Source: Bemisia tabaci (taxonomy: Eukaryota; Arthropoda; Insecta; Hemiptera; Aleyrodidae). From it: a stretch of 64,000 nucleotides of DNA. The notes under the pieces were generated by a model that saw only the letters and a program-made list of their open reading frames with translations, searched no databases and had not been told where the DNA came from. The position numbers and the translations under genes are program-made. Numbering within the stretch: position 1 is the first letter of the stretch; each line of letters begins with the position of its first letter. Shown piece after piece: positions 1 through 10,250 of the stretch. The DNA lies in NCBI RefSeq assembly GCF_918797505.1, contig NC_092800.1:22955577-23019576 (forward strand), in the 5' to 3' direction.

Positions 1-1277
1 TTTTTAAGTGATATCGGAGAAACGATGTCGCGCTTCATGTCTCTACGTAAACCTTTAATTAACTTCCAGCTCTCAGCACTTTTTCTCCCCCCTAGGTAGG
101 TGTTAATTCTAGAACAGTTGCTTTCCCAAGCTTCATTCTTCTTCCGTGTTATGAGGCTCCTAACTTTAGACTGAGCTTTCCTGTAAGCAACTTTATCTTC
201 AGTCTTTTTAGACGACAGAAATATAAGGTGTTTTTGCCTCTTAAGATTTATCTCGTCTTCAATTTCTTCATCCCACCAGTAAGGATGCTGGTATTTATTA
301 CTGGTTTTGTGAACACCTAGGGCTTCTTTCGCTGCAGAGTGGATACAATCTTTGATGAACTGATATTGCTCTTCCGTGGTACCCGAGAGTCCATCCCCCA
401 GCTTCTCATCTAAGCGTTTCCGATACAGAGCCTTGACACTAGGGTGCTCCAAACTTTCGATGTTATACCATACTTCATGATTTTGCGTTCCCTGACTCTG
501 CTGTTGCTCAGGCATTGGCTCTTTATCTTTAATCCCTTTAACGGGAAACGCTATATCTGCTCGGAGGAAATGATGATCACTGCCGCAAGAGAGTCCCCTG
601 CACACTCTAACTTGCTGCAATTTCAACTTAGTAGTGTGCTTTACAATTACATAATCGATGATGGATTTCAATCCTCGCGTTGGCTGGACCCAGGTATACT
701 TATGGATGTCTTTGTGTTGAAAAAAGCCATTCAAAATTTTCATCTCAGTTTGAGAACAAATTGAGATGAGCCGATCACCGTTATCATTAACAGCATCCTC
801 CCCAAACGGTCCAACAACTTTACAGTTTACTCGTCGTCCCGTTCTGCTGTTCAAATCACCCATAAGAATGGCTTCCCTGCCAGCACCAACGTTCAGTATT
901 TCATCATTCAGATCTTCGAAGAATTGGTCCTTACATGCGACAGTGGCATCATCATTTACACCGTATACTCCGAGCAGCGTGATCTTATGTCCGTACAGGT
1001 TAAGGTTCATTTTGATAATGCGCTGGTTGACGGCCTCCCAAGTGCCCACGAACTTACGTAGGCTTCTCCGCAAAAGTATTGCTACTCCTTGCTGAGCACG
1101 CTGATCTTTGGCTACGCCGCTGTAGAATAGATCATAGTCACCGTAATTCTCTGACCCGTGCCCTTTTTTCTTGGTCTCAGTAAGAACAGCGACATCCACT
1201 CCAAGTTTCTGAATCTCCGATATCACTTCCGGTAACTTATTTGAAATGCCTTGGACATTCCACGTCCCAAATACCAT
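1..1277 (-). CDS. LINE endonuclease (ORF2 N-terminal part, runs off window)
   Basis: Open for 425 codons from ATG at 1277 to the left edge with no stop; the frame is open upstream to a stop near 1473. It reads as the apurinic/apyrimidinic-type endonuclease that non-LTR retrotransposons use to nick target DNA. Visible motifs are GTWNVQG (residues 4-10), LTETKKKG with the catalytic Glu (about 34), MGDLNS with Asp/Asn (139-144), IIDYV (about 206-210) and SDHHF (233-237). A YWWDEEIEDEI stretch then begins the linker towards the reverse transcriptase, which would lie beyond the edge. The first ATG is chosen because the endonuclease fold begins only a few residues later; translation could start upstream. 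The motif spacing resembles RTE/CR1-like elements; the exact clade is inference. No frameshift or stop is present, so this may be a young copy. Confidence 0.88.
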   Translation of the reverse strand, partial: MVFGTWNVQGISNKLPEVISEIQKLGVDVAVLTETKKKGHGSENYGDYDLFYSGVAKDQRAQQGVAILLRRSLRKFVGTWEAVNQRIIKMNLNLYGHKITLLGVYGVNDDATVACKDQFFEDLNDEILNVGAGREAILMGDLNSRTGRRVNCKVVGPFGEDAVNDNGDRLISICSQTEMKILNGFFQHKDIHKYTWVQPTRGLKSIIDYVIVKHTTKLKLQQVRVCRGLSCGSDHHFLRADIAFPVKGIKDKEPMPEQQQSQGTQNHEVWYNIESLEHPSVKALYRKRLDEKLGDGLSGTTEEQYQFIKDCIHSAAKEALGVHKTSNKYQHPYWWDEEIEDEINLKRQKHLIFLSSKKTEDKVAYRKAQSKVRSLITRKKNEAWESNCSRINTYLGGRKSAESWKLIKGLRRDMKRDIVSPISLK

Positions 1278-1600
1278 TGTCCGTTTTCTCAATTTTTGTC
1301 GACGTGTCCGTTTAGTTCTAGTGGTACCGAGGCTTGTATTGTTAGGTCGTTTAACAGTAAAACGTTTTACAAGTACCGGGGAGTTAGCCCGATGACTCAA
1401 CCCCCAACCTGGAGGACCAGGGTTTGATTTCGGAGTTGCCTCTCCTAGACAGGTTGCTTTCACTTCAGCTCAGAGCCCTGTCTGCCCTTCTAGCAGGTGG
1501 TTCATACGCCCAGAGGCCGGTGACCATCTCCACTGCCCCCTTTAAGGCAGGGGCTACCAGCTGGGGTCCGCAGGATTGCTAAACCTGTGACAACAGTCCC
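1..1600 (-). mobile_element. Non-LTR retrotransposon (LINE), 5' portion
   Basis: This contains the intact endonuclease frame at 1-1277 plus a GC-richer leader (about 1278-1600) that looks like its 5' UTR. The leader has no long frame that adds a recognisable domain. The 5' boundary is not marked by a duplication I can see, since the other end is off the window. The element is transcribed leftwards. LINE tails at 48868-49277 and 63050-63130 could belong to this or a related family, but there is no shared sequence inside the window to prove it. Confidence 0.75.
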
Positions 1601-1799
1601 CCATACGGTCATCAGGTTTTTCTTCCATGGCAAAAGAAGTTGCACAATCTTAGCAAAATTGCAATGCTCTTGGTTTCTCTTTGCAAAATGCAATCCAAAT
1701 GTTACCTGACAGAAGAGATTACAGATGTAAATTTCATGCATTGTTCTACTTTTAATAATTTCATCGTAAACGTAGAAGGAGCAAAACCTTGACAAAATT

Positions 1800-2250
1800 G
1801 CAATGCTTGTAAGTACTTGGTCCTCATAGTGAATCGATAAGGGCCGTTTTTGAGCCCACCCAAGCTGAAGTTCGAATTTCGAACTCCACGACTTTTTGCT
1901 CATTGAGGGTCTATATTTTACGGATGCATCATGATTTATTCATTTTCGGTCTCTTTTCAGCTAGGTCTAATACTGGCCTGAACATGGGTCTGAAGGCTGA
2001 TTTTGGCGAAAAATGCGGATTTTTCGACATTCCACCACAAACCCGTAAAATTCGAATTTGTCGCCAAAATCTACCTTCAAAACCCATGTTTCGGCCAGTA
2101 TTAGACCTAAAAGAAGAAGGAAAATGACCTAATTGTGATGCATTTCGTAAGATATGCAATGAGCAAAAAATCGTAGAGTTGAAGAAATTCAAGCATGGCC
2201 AAAAAATGGTCATCAGGTATCGATTTCCCTCCTTTACAAACGCAATCATC
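1800..2250. repeat. Long imperfect palindrome (foldback MITE)
   Basis: The left half contains GGTCTAATACTGGCC, ACATGGGT and TTTTGGCGA at 1963-2012. The right half at 2060-2110 carries the reverse complements in mirrored order. The symmetry continues outward through a TTTTTTGCTCATTG block (about 1893 and 2160) and fades near 1800 and 2250. The arms are about 200 bp around a short centre. The open frames on both strands here are products of the palindrome, not genes. Confidence 0.7.
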
Positions 2251-3351
2251 TATAGAAAATGTAAAAAGGTGAATGTTTATAAATTTTGTAACTCACAGCT
2301 ACTTGTTCCCGTTTTTTACACAGTGCTAAAAGGAAAGCCAATCCCCTAATTTTTCCCAGTTTTAAAGCTTTTTCTAGCGTAAGACAATCTGATTGAAACT
2401 TGATGGTTAGAGGCAAAATTAGCGTCATGAAATGAACCAAAGCCAAAGAGACGGGCCATACAGTGCGAACAAAGAGGGAAAGATATATAATGCGCTCCTG
2501 CCCTGGGTTGGAAGAGAGGGTTTTGCAATTGTAATCATGACAAGTTCTTCCGCTGTCCACTCATTGCGACTGTTCTTATCAGCGCCCTCGTTCCATTAAC
2601 GCACAGACGGTTCTAGGCCCGCCCCCTTAGCCTCTCCAGGTTTGCCACTTTGGACTACTTTGGAGGCGAATCTAAATCTAAGAGCATAGAATACACGAGG
2701 TTGGGTTTTAAAACCTTTACGGGAAGCGTATGGACACTGGAAGACATATTTTCAGTTGACGTAGTCATTTTAAACTATCGATGTTCAATGGAGAATTTGC
2801 ACGCAATTTTTTTATTGCTTCATCTAAAAGGGCTCAACGAGATGATTTCACAGTATTTTTCATAATTTTTTTCTAATATGGGAAATAGTCTAATTGTAAG
2901 AACAGATTTAAAAATGAGAAAATGCACCGCCTAGTGACGTCATCTGGCGGTATTTCCCATTTAAACACACATTTTTTAGCAGATTAGATCATTTTGTCAT
3001 ATCTTCTCCAATAATTGTTCAATTCATGAAGCAAGGGTATCCTCGTGTTCAGTTCACTCAGTAGTTTTTACTTAAACACGAAATTCATTAAATTTCAGGC
3101 ACCTGCCAATTCTCCATCGAGGGGATTGGAGGACATGGCGCATAAGTGCAGTTTTTGCAATTTCGAGATATACATATTTGAAGTTTTGAAATTGCATAAA
3201 TCCTTACAGCGGAAAGAAAGTTTTAAACTGACTTTTTGATGCTTAAAAATTGGAATTAGGGAGCGAATTTTTCACAGAATGTGCATTAAGACCAGTTTTA
3301 CTTGAAATCATTAATATCTCATTTTTTTCAAATACTAAGGATCGTTAAGCA
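2251..3351. other. Non-coding interval
   Basis: AT-rich sequence with short chance frames on both strands. I see no splice-bounded exon, no terminal repeats and no tandem array. Confidence 0.5.
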
Positions 3352-3424
3352 TGGTGTTTGCAACGAACACCTTGGCAATCGATTCTTTATCAGTGCTTCA
3401 AATGGAGAAATATCGATAATCGAC
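3352..3424. repeat. MITE family C, half copy
   Basis: It matches one arm of the family C palindrome: the GTTTGCAACGAACACCTT core, then ATCGATTCTTTA, CTTCAAATGGAGAAATATC and GATAATCGA. The CAGTGGCG terminus and the opposite arm are missing, so this is a remnant. Confidence 0.6.
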
Positions 3425-3859
3425 CATTAACGCATTCCTACGAAGTTTTGCGACATGGTCTCAACTTGTTCAAAGATACCACTTTGATACCAACATGTTA
3501 CCTACTTGGTACCGATTTGCTTTTTCCCCAACCTGCTACTAACATCCTTCAAAAACCTTATACTTTTACAATATAGCATGAAAAATGCTTGGGCCAGTAT
3601 GATGATATACGCTGAGATACCACACAACGTGATACAACTATTTTAACTCCTGGGCAGGCCAGATTGCATAATCACTGAATTGAAGGAAAACTGAGTTTCC
3701 TTACTTGTTCTCTCTGACCGATAACTGATAACGATAAGGCGGATTATAAAGTCTAAAATCGGACCATTAAGCATACTTATTTCCATGTAATAGAACAGCA
3801 CTTTGAAGGTAATTTGGAATACCTATTAAAACTGATCTCTATTTCCACGTAAGCCTTAT

Positions 3860-3920
3860 TATCCGTATAAGTCTATGCTTCTCGGGTCTCATCTGGAAAT
3901 AGAGATACGCCCTTACGTCC
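3860..3920. repeat. Possible degenerate family J element
   Basis: TATGCTTCTCGGGTCTCATCT followed by GATACGCCCTTACGTCC resembles the right half of the two better family J copies (13925-14020, 60797-60890). Divergence is high and the left end is not clear. Confidence 0.3.
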
Positions 3921-4424
3921 GATATGTTGAATTTCCCCTATTTTATGCCCAGAAATGTTAAGAAAGAAAATTCTCCAGTTTTTTCTGTGATTATAGACAG
4001 TCTGACATAAATCTGGCAAATGGAGCTCTACCTTGAGCTTGTGCACGCCCCTTGCTCGGCTAGTCGATTGAGAACAATTGCGAAAACTTTTCGGCTCAAA
4101 TCTTCTCCGTTACTTGGGCCTGTCCCATCCATCATCCAGGCCCCTGTAAATCCTGAGCCTACGTCCGGCAGCCTCCACGAAAGTTACTTAATTCTTCTTT
4201 CGTCGAATTAAAGAGAAAGGGCGCACGAAAATCGTCAAGGGTTGAAAAGTATGAAAGGTCAAAGACCCTGATAAATTCTCGATTCTTGGAGAGGCCACTG
4301 CATTTTCCGCCCGTTTGAAGAATCTGGATATTTTTTAATGAACGTTGTCTGAACGAACAATGCGCTACCTTCAGAGAACCTGATGGGTTCTAAAAGACCA
4401 AAACCAAAATAAACCTGAACTTAA

Positions 4425-4456
<32 letters not shown>

Positions 4457-4462
4457 TGACTG

Positions 4463-4648
4463 ATTGAAATTTTTGGAACTTTTTGGTTTTGTTTTCCCCG
4501 CGAAATGTTGTGGACCAAGCACCATCTCACCATTTCTTAGTGGGTTTTTTTCTGAACTAACTTAGAAGTAGACAAGCTGGTAAAATAGTGCTGGATTCAC
4601 ATTATTTTGCGGGGAAAACAAGGCCAAAAGATTCAAAAATTTCGATTA
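4463..4648. repeat. Palindromic element, arms about 50 bp
   Basis: ATTGAAATTTTTGGAAC and TTTTCCCCGCGAAAT on the left are mirrored by TTTTGCGGGGAAAAC and TTCAAAAATTTCGAT on the right. An adjacent poly-A run (4438-4456) and a second small palindrome (4705-4782) follow. It has no coding capacity. Confidence 0.6.
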
Positions 4649-4704
4649 GAGTCAAAAGTTTGAGCTCTCATGAAAGCCAGCACGAGACTGAATGAAACCA
4701 GAAT

Positions 4705-4782
4705 CCTGTTTGTAAAAAAAACCTCGCATTCGATACAGTTATCGATTTACTGTGATGAATGGGAGGTTTTTTTCCGAACAGG
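4705..4782. repeat. Short inverted repeat
   Basis: CCTGTTTGTAAAAAAAACCTC is mirrored by GAGGTTTTTTTCCGAACAGG around a 30-bp loop that contains ATCGAT. It is probably a MITE remnant. Confidence 0.5.
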
Positions 4783-4965
4783 TTTTGCTGCTCGTTTCTC
4801 TGAATTTTGCCAATTTTTTGGTCTAGAATGATTCTTAAGGTTCATGCGCAGGGCTTACGTCCTTTCTTCGGCTAGATATTCAAATTCTTCACGATTTTCG
4901 ACATAATCGATGTGATACATTCGCATGCAGTTTTGACCACGTCAAAAACCATGACGAATCTCCTA

Positions 4966-5384
4966 GAGTACCTTTATAGACGAAGTATGGCCATGTCTAT
5001 CCCGGTTTTTCATTGGTCGCTGAAATAGGCTGACACGATGTTCTCACGGCCGTAAATAAACAAACAAGCTGGCTGTTATCAGCAAGCAAGTTTGACGGTT
5101 ATGCACATACATCCTCCTGTAGTTAAGGCGATTTAACAGTTTTTCATGTGTTTCTTCAAGTGTTATTCGTAGACATGCTAGTTCAAATTGTTACTGTCGT
5201 ATACTTGAAATTTTCGTCAAATTTTAGCTTCTTATCGATGTTACGGTGAGCCGCCATCTTGTTTGTTTATTTACGGCCGTGAGAGCATCATGAAGCCTAA
5301 CAACTCGTTGACCAATCAAAAAGCGGCACAGTTTTCCTGTGGTGAAAGGATACGAATGGCCATAATCTGTCTATAAAGACACTC
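4966..5384. mobile_element. MITE with long terminal inverted repeats
   Basis: A perfect 27-bp inverted repeat (TCTCACGGCCGTAAATAAAC onward) occupies 5042-5068 and 5258-5284. Weaker symmetry continues outward through ATTGGTC and a TTTATAGAC block to 4966 and 5384. The element ends 38 bp from the splice donor of the exon at 5422-5555, so it lies against the exon on its intron side. It has no internal gene. Confidence 0.75.
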
Positions 5385-5421
5385 AAGAATCGCCTCAAGA
5401 GAAGAAATCGAAGAAACGTAC

Positions 5422-5555
5422 CTTGAGAACTCCTTTTGCAAGTTGTTGAGTTTGGCTCGATAGCGCTCCGCCTCGGCGACGGTGGAGCGGAGTTTGGCCT
5501 CGGACTCGCGGCGCAGTCTTCGTTCCCGCTCCGTGTCCCGCTGCGCCAACTCCGC
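5422..5555 (-). CDS. Coding exon 4 of the coiled-coil gene (C-terminal coil, part 2)
   Basis: The exon is 134 nt, bounded by an acceptor TTTGTGTTTCAG|GCG and a donor TCAAG|GTACGT on the minus strand. It enters at phase 0, matching the exit of exon 3, and leaves two bases (AG) for the next exon, which I could not find between 1 and 5400. It encodes 44 residues beginning AELAQRDTERERRLRRE and ending LNNLQKEFS. They are very rich in Glu, Arg, Ala and Leu with heptad-like spacing, so they continue the coiled coil begun in exon 3. Codon third positions are strongly G/C, unlike the AT-rich surroundings. The family is not recognised; a nuclear Ski/Sno/Dachshund-type C-terminal coil is one possibility but is only inference. 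Confidence 0.85.
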
Positions 5556-5669
5556 CTGAAACACAAAACCAAAAAACGCCTTCAAACAGTGAGCTATGCA
5601 AATACATCACACGGCAGATCGGTCACAGCCACCTTAAAAATCAATGAAAACATGGCAGGGGCCGGGTAC

Positions 5670-6226
5670 GATGCAATGGAGATGTTGCATGTGTGAGGAA
5701 TTTGTGACTTTGATGCAATGGAGATGTTGCATGTGTGAGGAATTTACGATTTGACTGATGATTCTTGTGTAAAAGTTCGCGAGAAACACGATGGTGCCAC
5801 TGGTTTTCTCTGAAATCAACTCCCAAGCTCAAAAAAAGCTCTCAAAGTGAGGCCAAAATGGAGGGAATATCCCACCCTACCCTGAGAGTCCACCTCTACA
5901 TCATAACAAACTCTCCACGCAAAGATAGGGAGCAAATACATTGACAGGTTGCCGTGATTTCAGTTTGAGAGTCCCCAAATGAGGTGGCAGCCCTATCAAT
6001 GTATTTGCTCCCTATCTTTGCATGGAGAGTTTGTTTTGATGTAGAGGTGGCCTCTCAGGATAGCGTGGGATATCCCCTCCATTTTGGCCTCAACTTGAAA
6101 GCTTCTTTTGAGCTTGGGAGTTGATTTCAGTGAAACTCATTGGAACCATCGTCTTTCTCGCGAACTTTTACCGAATAATCGATAGTCTAATCGCAAATTC
6201 CTCACACATGCAACATCTCCATTCAT
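5670..6226. mobile_element. Large foldback element with internal tandem
   Basis: ATGCAATGGAGATGTTGCAT at the left is mirrored by ATGCAACATCTCCAT at 6212-6226. Long matching arms run inward through AGTTCGCGAGAAA, CAAGCTCAAAA, GGCCAAAATGGAGG, CTCTCCACGCAAAGATAG and the mirrored blocks 6000-6130. Arms are about 270 bp. The left end carries a 42-bp unit twice in tandem (5670-5711, 5712-5753). An ACACGGCAGATCG block lies near both ends in the same orientation (5609-5621, 6229-6241), so it may be part of a long target duplication or of an older host repeat. Confidence 0.75.
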
Positions 6227-6400
6227 GACACGGCAGATCGACCATAGTCCTCTCAGATGTCAATGAGAAACATGACAGGGTACTATTCGATGCAAATATA
6301 CACTATCGGGGTTAATTGGTTCGTTTTCACAATCGTTCTGCCTTACGGAGGCCCTGAACCTGAATTGATTCTGTTATGAGGTTCAAGAGGTTCTTCACTC

Positions 6401-6532
6401 TAATTGGACGTATTTCTATCAAACGGAACTATGTGCATTAAGACATGAACCCTGAGACCAATAAGAAAATATTCATAACAGGGCTCACGTCATAATGCAC
6501 ATAGTTCCGTTTGATAGAAATACGTCCAATTA
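6401..6532. mobile_element. MITE family G, copy 1
   Basis: Terminal inverted repeats of about 40 bp: TAATTGGACGTATTTCTATC at the left and its reverse complement at the right, continuing through CAAACGGAACTATGTGCAT. The second copy is at 51415-51541. It is non-coding. Confidence 0.85.
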
Positions 6533-6835
6533 TTCTAAGACGAACCGAGAAAGACTAATTATATACTCGAGGACTTGAAAGTATGCTTTCAAGCAATTTC
6601 CAGCTTTAACATTAACACCACACGCTCTCATCCGCATCCGTAACTCTATCACGATTGGCGCTACACGAGGTGGGATAAGTCGATTGGAATTGAAAAATTG
6701 GTCAATAAACTGCAGTAGCGTCTGAACCCCTCCACTCGTGCGTGTGAGCGTCGGTTTCAAGAAACAATAACTCCCTTCTTCATTCTTTCCCCTTGCTTAT
6801 CAATGCTTGCGCATGGACTGACAGAGGCAGAGTAG

Positions 6836-7127
6836 AGCATTACTCATAGTAATATGGAGTGCTTAAAACCGTATGTCTCGGATCGTTGCCGAATTGGACT
6901 TCATCTTAAGCAATAAGGGGTTACAATTTTCGGCTCATCCATTAAAAACACTAATCTGTATAGAGGAAATAATAGCACACACGTTGTTTCTAACATTTGC
7001 TGAAAATATTGGTTCCGTATTGCAAAACGTGGTTAAACTGGACTACATTTTTTGATAAGGAACTCATAAAATCATCAATTTACACAGGGAAACTATTCGA
7101 ACATTACTCATAGTAATATGAAGTGCA
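6836..7127. repeat. Direct repeat pair
   Basis: CATTACTCATAGTAATATG is present at 6839-6857 and again at 7103-7121, each followed by RAGTGC. The second copy abuts the family C element at 7126. The block between them looks like unique non-coding sequence. Confidence 0.5.
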
Positions 7128-7289
7128 GTAGCGTGGCGTGAATGATCGATTATCGATATCTCGCCATTTGAAGCTACGGTAAATAATCGATTACTAAGGT
7201 GTTCGCTGCGAACACCCTGATAATCGATATTTTTTCATAGGTTTAAGTGGCGTATCAATCGATATATCGCAAAGCACGCCACGCCACTG
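7126..7289. mobile_element. MITE family C, copy with 8-bp target duplication
   Basis: Ends CAGTAGCGTGGCGTG and CACGCCACGCCACTG are inverted repeats. The host sequence ATGAAGTG is duplicated on both sides (8 bp), as expected for the hAT superfamily. The internal palindrome centres on GTTCGCTGCGAACAC and carries TATCGATA-type motifs. It has no transposase frame, so it is non-autonomous. Confidence 0.85.
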
Positions 7290-7605
7290 ATGAAGTGTAT
7301 TCAAATGATTGAAACAAATTTACACTGTGACAAATTTTAAACCTTATCATCGTAACCTTTACAGCATTGTCTCAATTTTGATGGTTCACAGCATGATTAA
7401 TGTAATATTGAGATTCCAATGTTGAGCCCTGACTTTTCCAGATTTTCAGTGACTTTTGAAGAACTTGTCACGGCTCTAAATTTCCGAGAGCACAACTTGT
7501 GGGCTCTACTCTTAGAGCCGCAGGAAGCTCTGAAAAATACGCACACCCCGCAACAAGCCCGAGGAAAAGCCGTGGAATCCGAGGTATTATTGATACTGGT
7601 GGCGC

Positions 7606-7757
7606 CGGTGATGTGGCGTGCTTTACGATATATCGATTGTCTGTCATTTAAACCTGCGGAAAAGTATCGATAAACAGGGTGTTCGCTAATAATCGATTCT
7701 TTACCACAGCTTCAAACGGGAATATATTGAAGATCGATTGTTCACGCCTCGCCACTG
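7606..7757. mobile_element. MITE family C, second copy
   Basis: Same family in the opposite orientation: GTGGCGTGCTTTACGATATA at the left and GTTCACGCCTCGCCACTG at the right. The flanks GTGGCGCC/GGTGGCGCC suggest an 8-bp duplication with one extra base. The left terminus is slightly degraded. Confidence 0.75.
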
Positions 7758-8699
7758 GGTGGCGCCTCCGAGGGGGATGAAATCCGTTTATTGGCGCTAC
7801 CGAGCCATCCCTGCCGACTAAAAAGCTCGCGGCCCGGGCGGAGAGAAAATGCTTTTTTCGTGTATTCGTCGGATTAGAGCGGCGTGCCCTTGAAAATAAT
7901 TTCGGGGGAAACCATATTAAAAAGGAGAGCGATAAAAATATACGGGCGATTACTTTTACGAGACCAGTAGATAATGGCCGATGGGGGTGCAGATGAATTG
8001 TCCCCGGCTCGGATGAGAAGCTTGTAAAAGCTTCGCTCACCATGAGTGAGGGCTTAATTTCGTTTCGTTTCGGGCTAGGTTAAGGGCTTCCTTTCATAAT
8101 TCTTCTGCGCTATTTTTATTATATTCTATCATGATAAGACCCAAGGCACGGTTTAGATTAGGATATGATAAGTTCTCACAAAAATTTAAACCGAATTGTT
8201 TACAGCTCTTACGGAATTTTTAACAAACAAAACATTAAAGATTTTGCTGTCTTCAGTTTGTATGCAAAGACGTACAGTCGATATCGAATATAACGACCTA
8301 TCGGGCATGACGAAGCAATTTGACCGGTTCCGGCTGAAATCACATTTAACCAATGTATTTACATATTGCTTATAACGACATATCGGCCTTGGCGATAGAC
8401 TTTCATCGAAATTTTGGGCTAGGCTATCGACTACAACGACCCAAGCATCGCCCGGCGAGACAATGCACTTTTAGTGCTCTCTATTTAAGACTATCGATAC
8501 CTATGTAAATCAAGAGAGGAAAATTAGTTCGATTTTCTGCAGCACGTTTTAAATGCCAATGATCCATTCAGTATGCGCAAAAACTCCATCCTAGTAACAA
8601 GTTCTTTTTATTTTTTTATTTTTGGTTTTTAGCCTTCTGATGGGACTTTGGCCTTAGTGCAAACAAACAAGCAAGATGAGAACTGTTCAACTCCGCCCG

Positions 8700-8925
8700 T
8701 TTGAATAATAGCGTCAAACACAGTGCGGTCGGCATAAAACGCGTATTAGCGCCTGCAAGATCATGTGAATACTTCACGCATTGCGCCAAATACAATACTG
8801 TCGGCTCGGTCGTATTGAGCCGCAGCTTAGCGCATACAAGACCGCGTGAATACTTCACGCATTGCGCCAAATGCAGTACGGCCGGCTTGATCGGTATTTA
8901 ACGCACATTAGCACCTACAAGACTG
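8700..8925. repeat. Satellite-like tandem array (about 81-bp unit)
   Basis: About three imperfect units; GAATACTTCACGCATTGCGCC recurs at about 8767 and 8848. The same unit, in the opposite orientation, forms the array at 58403-58720 inside a hAT-type element. Short frames here (8616-8901, both strands) are repeat-derived. Confidence 0.75.
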
Positions 8926-9499
8926 TTTAAGAACTATACCTACTTCCGATAGCGTGCGGCAAAAAGTCTCTGAACTATTTTACAGTTTTGCAGAAATCTA
9001 AAAACGGAAACCTCGATTTTGCTACACGAGGAAGCTATAATACGTTATTCTACACTGCTCCATCGCGACTCCCGCGGTTGCGCACATACAGGAGATCAAA
9101 TTGATGGGACAGATCGGACAAGATATTGAAACAATAAAACAAGCAGTGAACTCCAACACAATGTGTTGATAAGGCGCGTCATTAACTCGCACATATCAAC
9201 CCCTTTAGTTTTCATTTACAGAGATTTCAAAAAAGGCAAGCAGCACAACAGGAGAATTCACGATCCAACACTGCAAGGTCAACGACGCACCTTGACGAGA
9301 CCGTGTATTGTGAATCTAGAAAGCTATTCGAACAAATTTAAGTTTTTTGATCCGCCTCAAGCAAAATCTTATCAGATTCTTGAGGAAAAGTGCTACGGAA
9401 AAATTTAAGCGAAGAAAGGAAAAATTCTGTCGAATTCCTAGAAGATAAAGTCGATTTAAAGGTATTTTGGGGTTAAAATACCCAAATCACCGGTATTAT
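8926..9499. other. Non-coding interval
   Basis: No splice-bounded exon or terminal repeats seen. The 81-codon frame at 9163-9408 (+) has no recognisable domain and no coding-like base pattern. Confidence 0.4.
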
Positions 9500-10250
9500 A
9501 AATCCCGTTATATTATTGAAAAGAAATTGACTCGATATAAATGCAATTGTATTAAATATGTCTTGATTTGTGTTATTTTAAACGTCTTTTCATGCAAAGA
9601 AGCTCAACCATGTCCATGCTTTATTCATTCATGAATTGAAAGTAAGCAATCCACATCCCGAAAATCTACCGATTTGCCGTAAAAAATCGCAGAAACTTGA
9701 TATACCAGGTCGATGTACCCACTCTTTGAATTTACCAATCAATGTAGTGAGTGCACGTAGGTATGTGAAAGTCAAAATGCTATAGTCATTTTGGGTGCAT
9801 TCATTTTTCATGAAACAATTGTAAGTAATTTCAATCCCGAAAAACCATAAATTTTCCGTATAAAATCGAAAAAATCAAAATATGTCGACTCCCTGACGTG
9901 AAAATTGAATTCTACGTGTGAAAATACTTATGTATCGATATGCTGAACAGAATGCCCGCCTCTCCTCGTAATGTACAAACCGTTCCTATACTCATCTTAA
10001 AATTGTTCTCAGAGCTTTGTGTTATTATCAGCTTCCATTTAAACCCCGGTTTGATGGCCGAATCGGCTGCCCAAAAAGCAAGCCATTTTTGAAGGGCTCT
10101 ATGAGAAATTCGTGATATTATCAGCTCTCAGGAAATCACCTCATGGGTAAAATTGCTGATATAAATCGAGTGCTTAAAATAATCGTATTCAAGAAACTAA
10201 GGCATTAAACTATGGAGTCAATTTCGTTTTAATAATATAACGGGATTTAC
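9500..10250. mobile_element. 750-bp non-autonomous element with 34-bp terminal inverted repeats
   Basis: AAATCCCGTTATATTATTG at the left end, continuing to AATTGACTC, is mirrored by GAGTCAATTTCG...ATATAACGGGATTT at the right end. Inside, a block beginning near 9620 (ATTCATGAATTG, ATCCCGAAAA, CCGTAAAAAATCG) is repeated near 9795 in diverged form. It has no transposase frame. Flanking bases are compatible with a TA duplication, but this is weak. Confidence 0.65.

Noticed and set aside
1502..1903. 133-codon minus frame upstream of the LINE endonuclease
   Set aside because: It crosses the LINE leader and the start of an unrelated palindrome, with no domain. Treated as chance.
8616..8901. Short frames with repeated YFTHCAKY-like peptides
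   Set aside because: They come from the tandem satellite units, not a gene.
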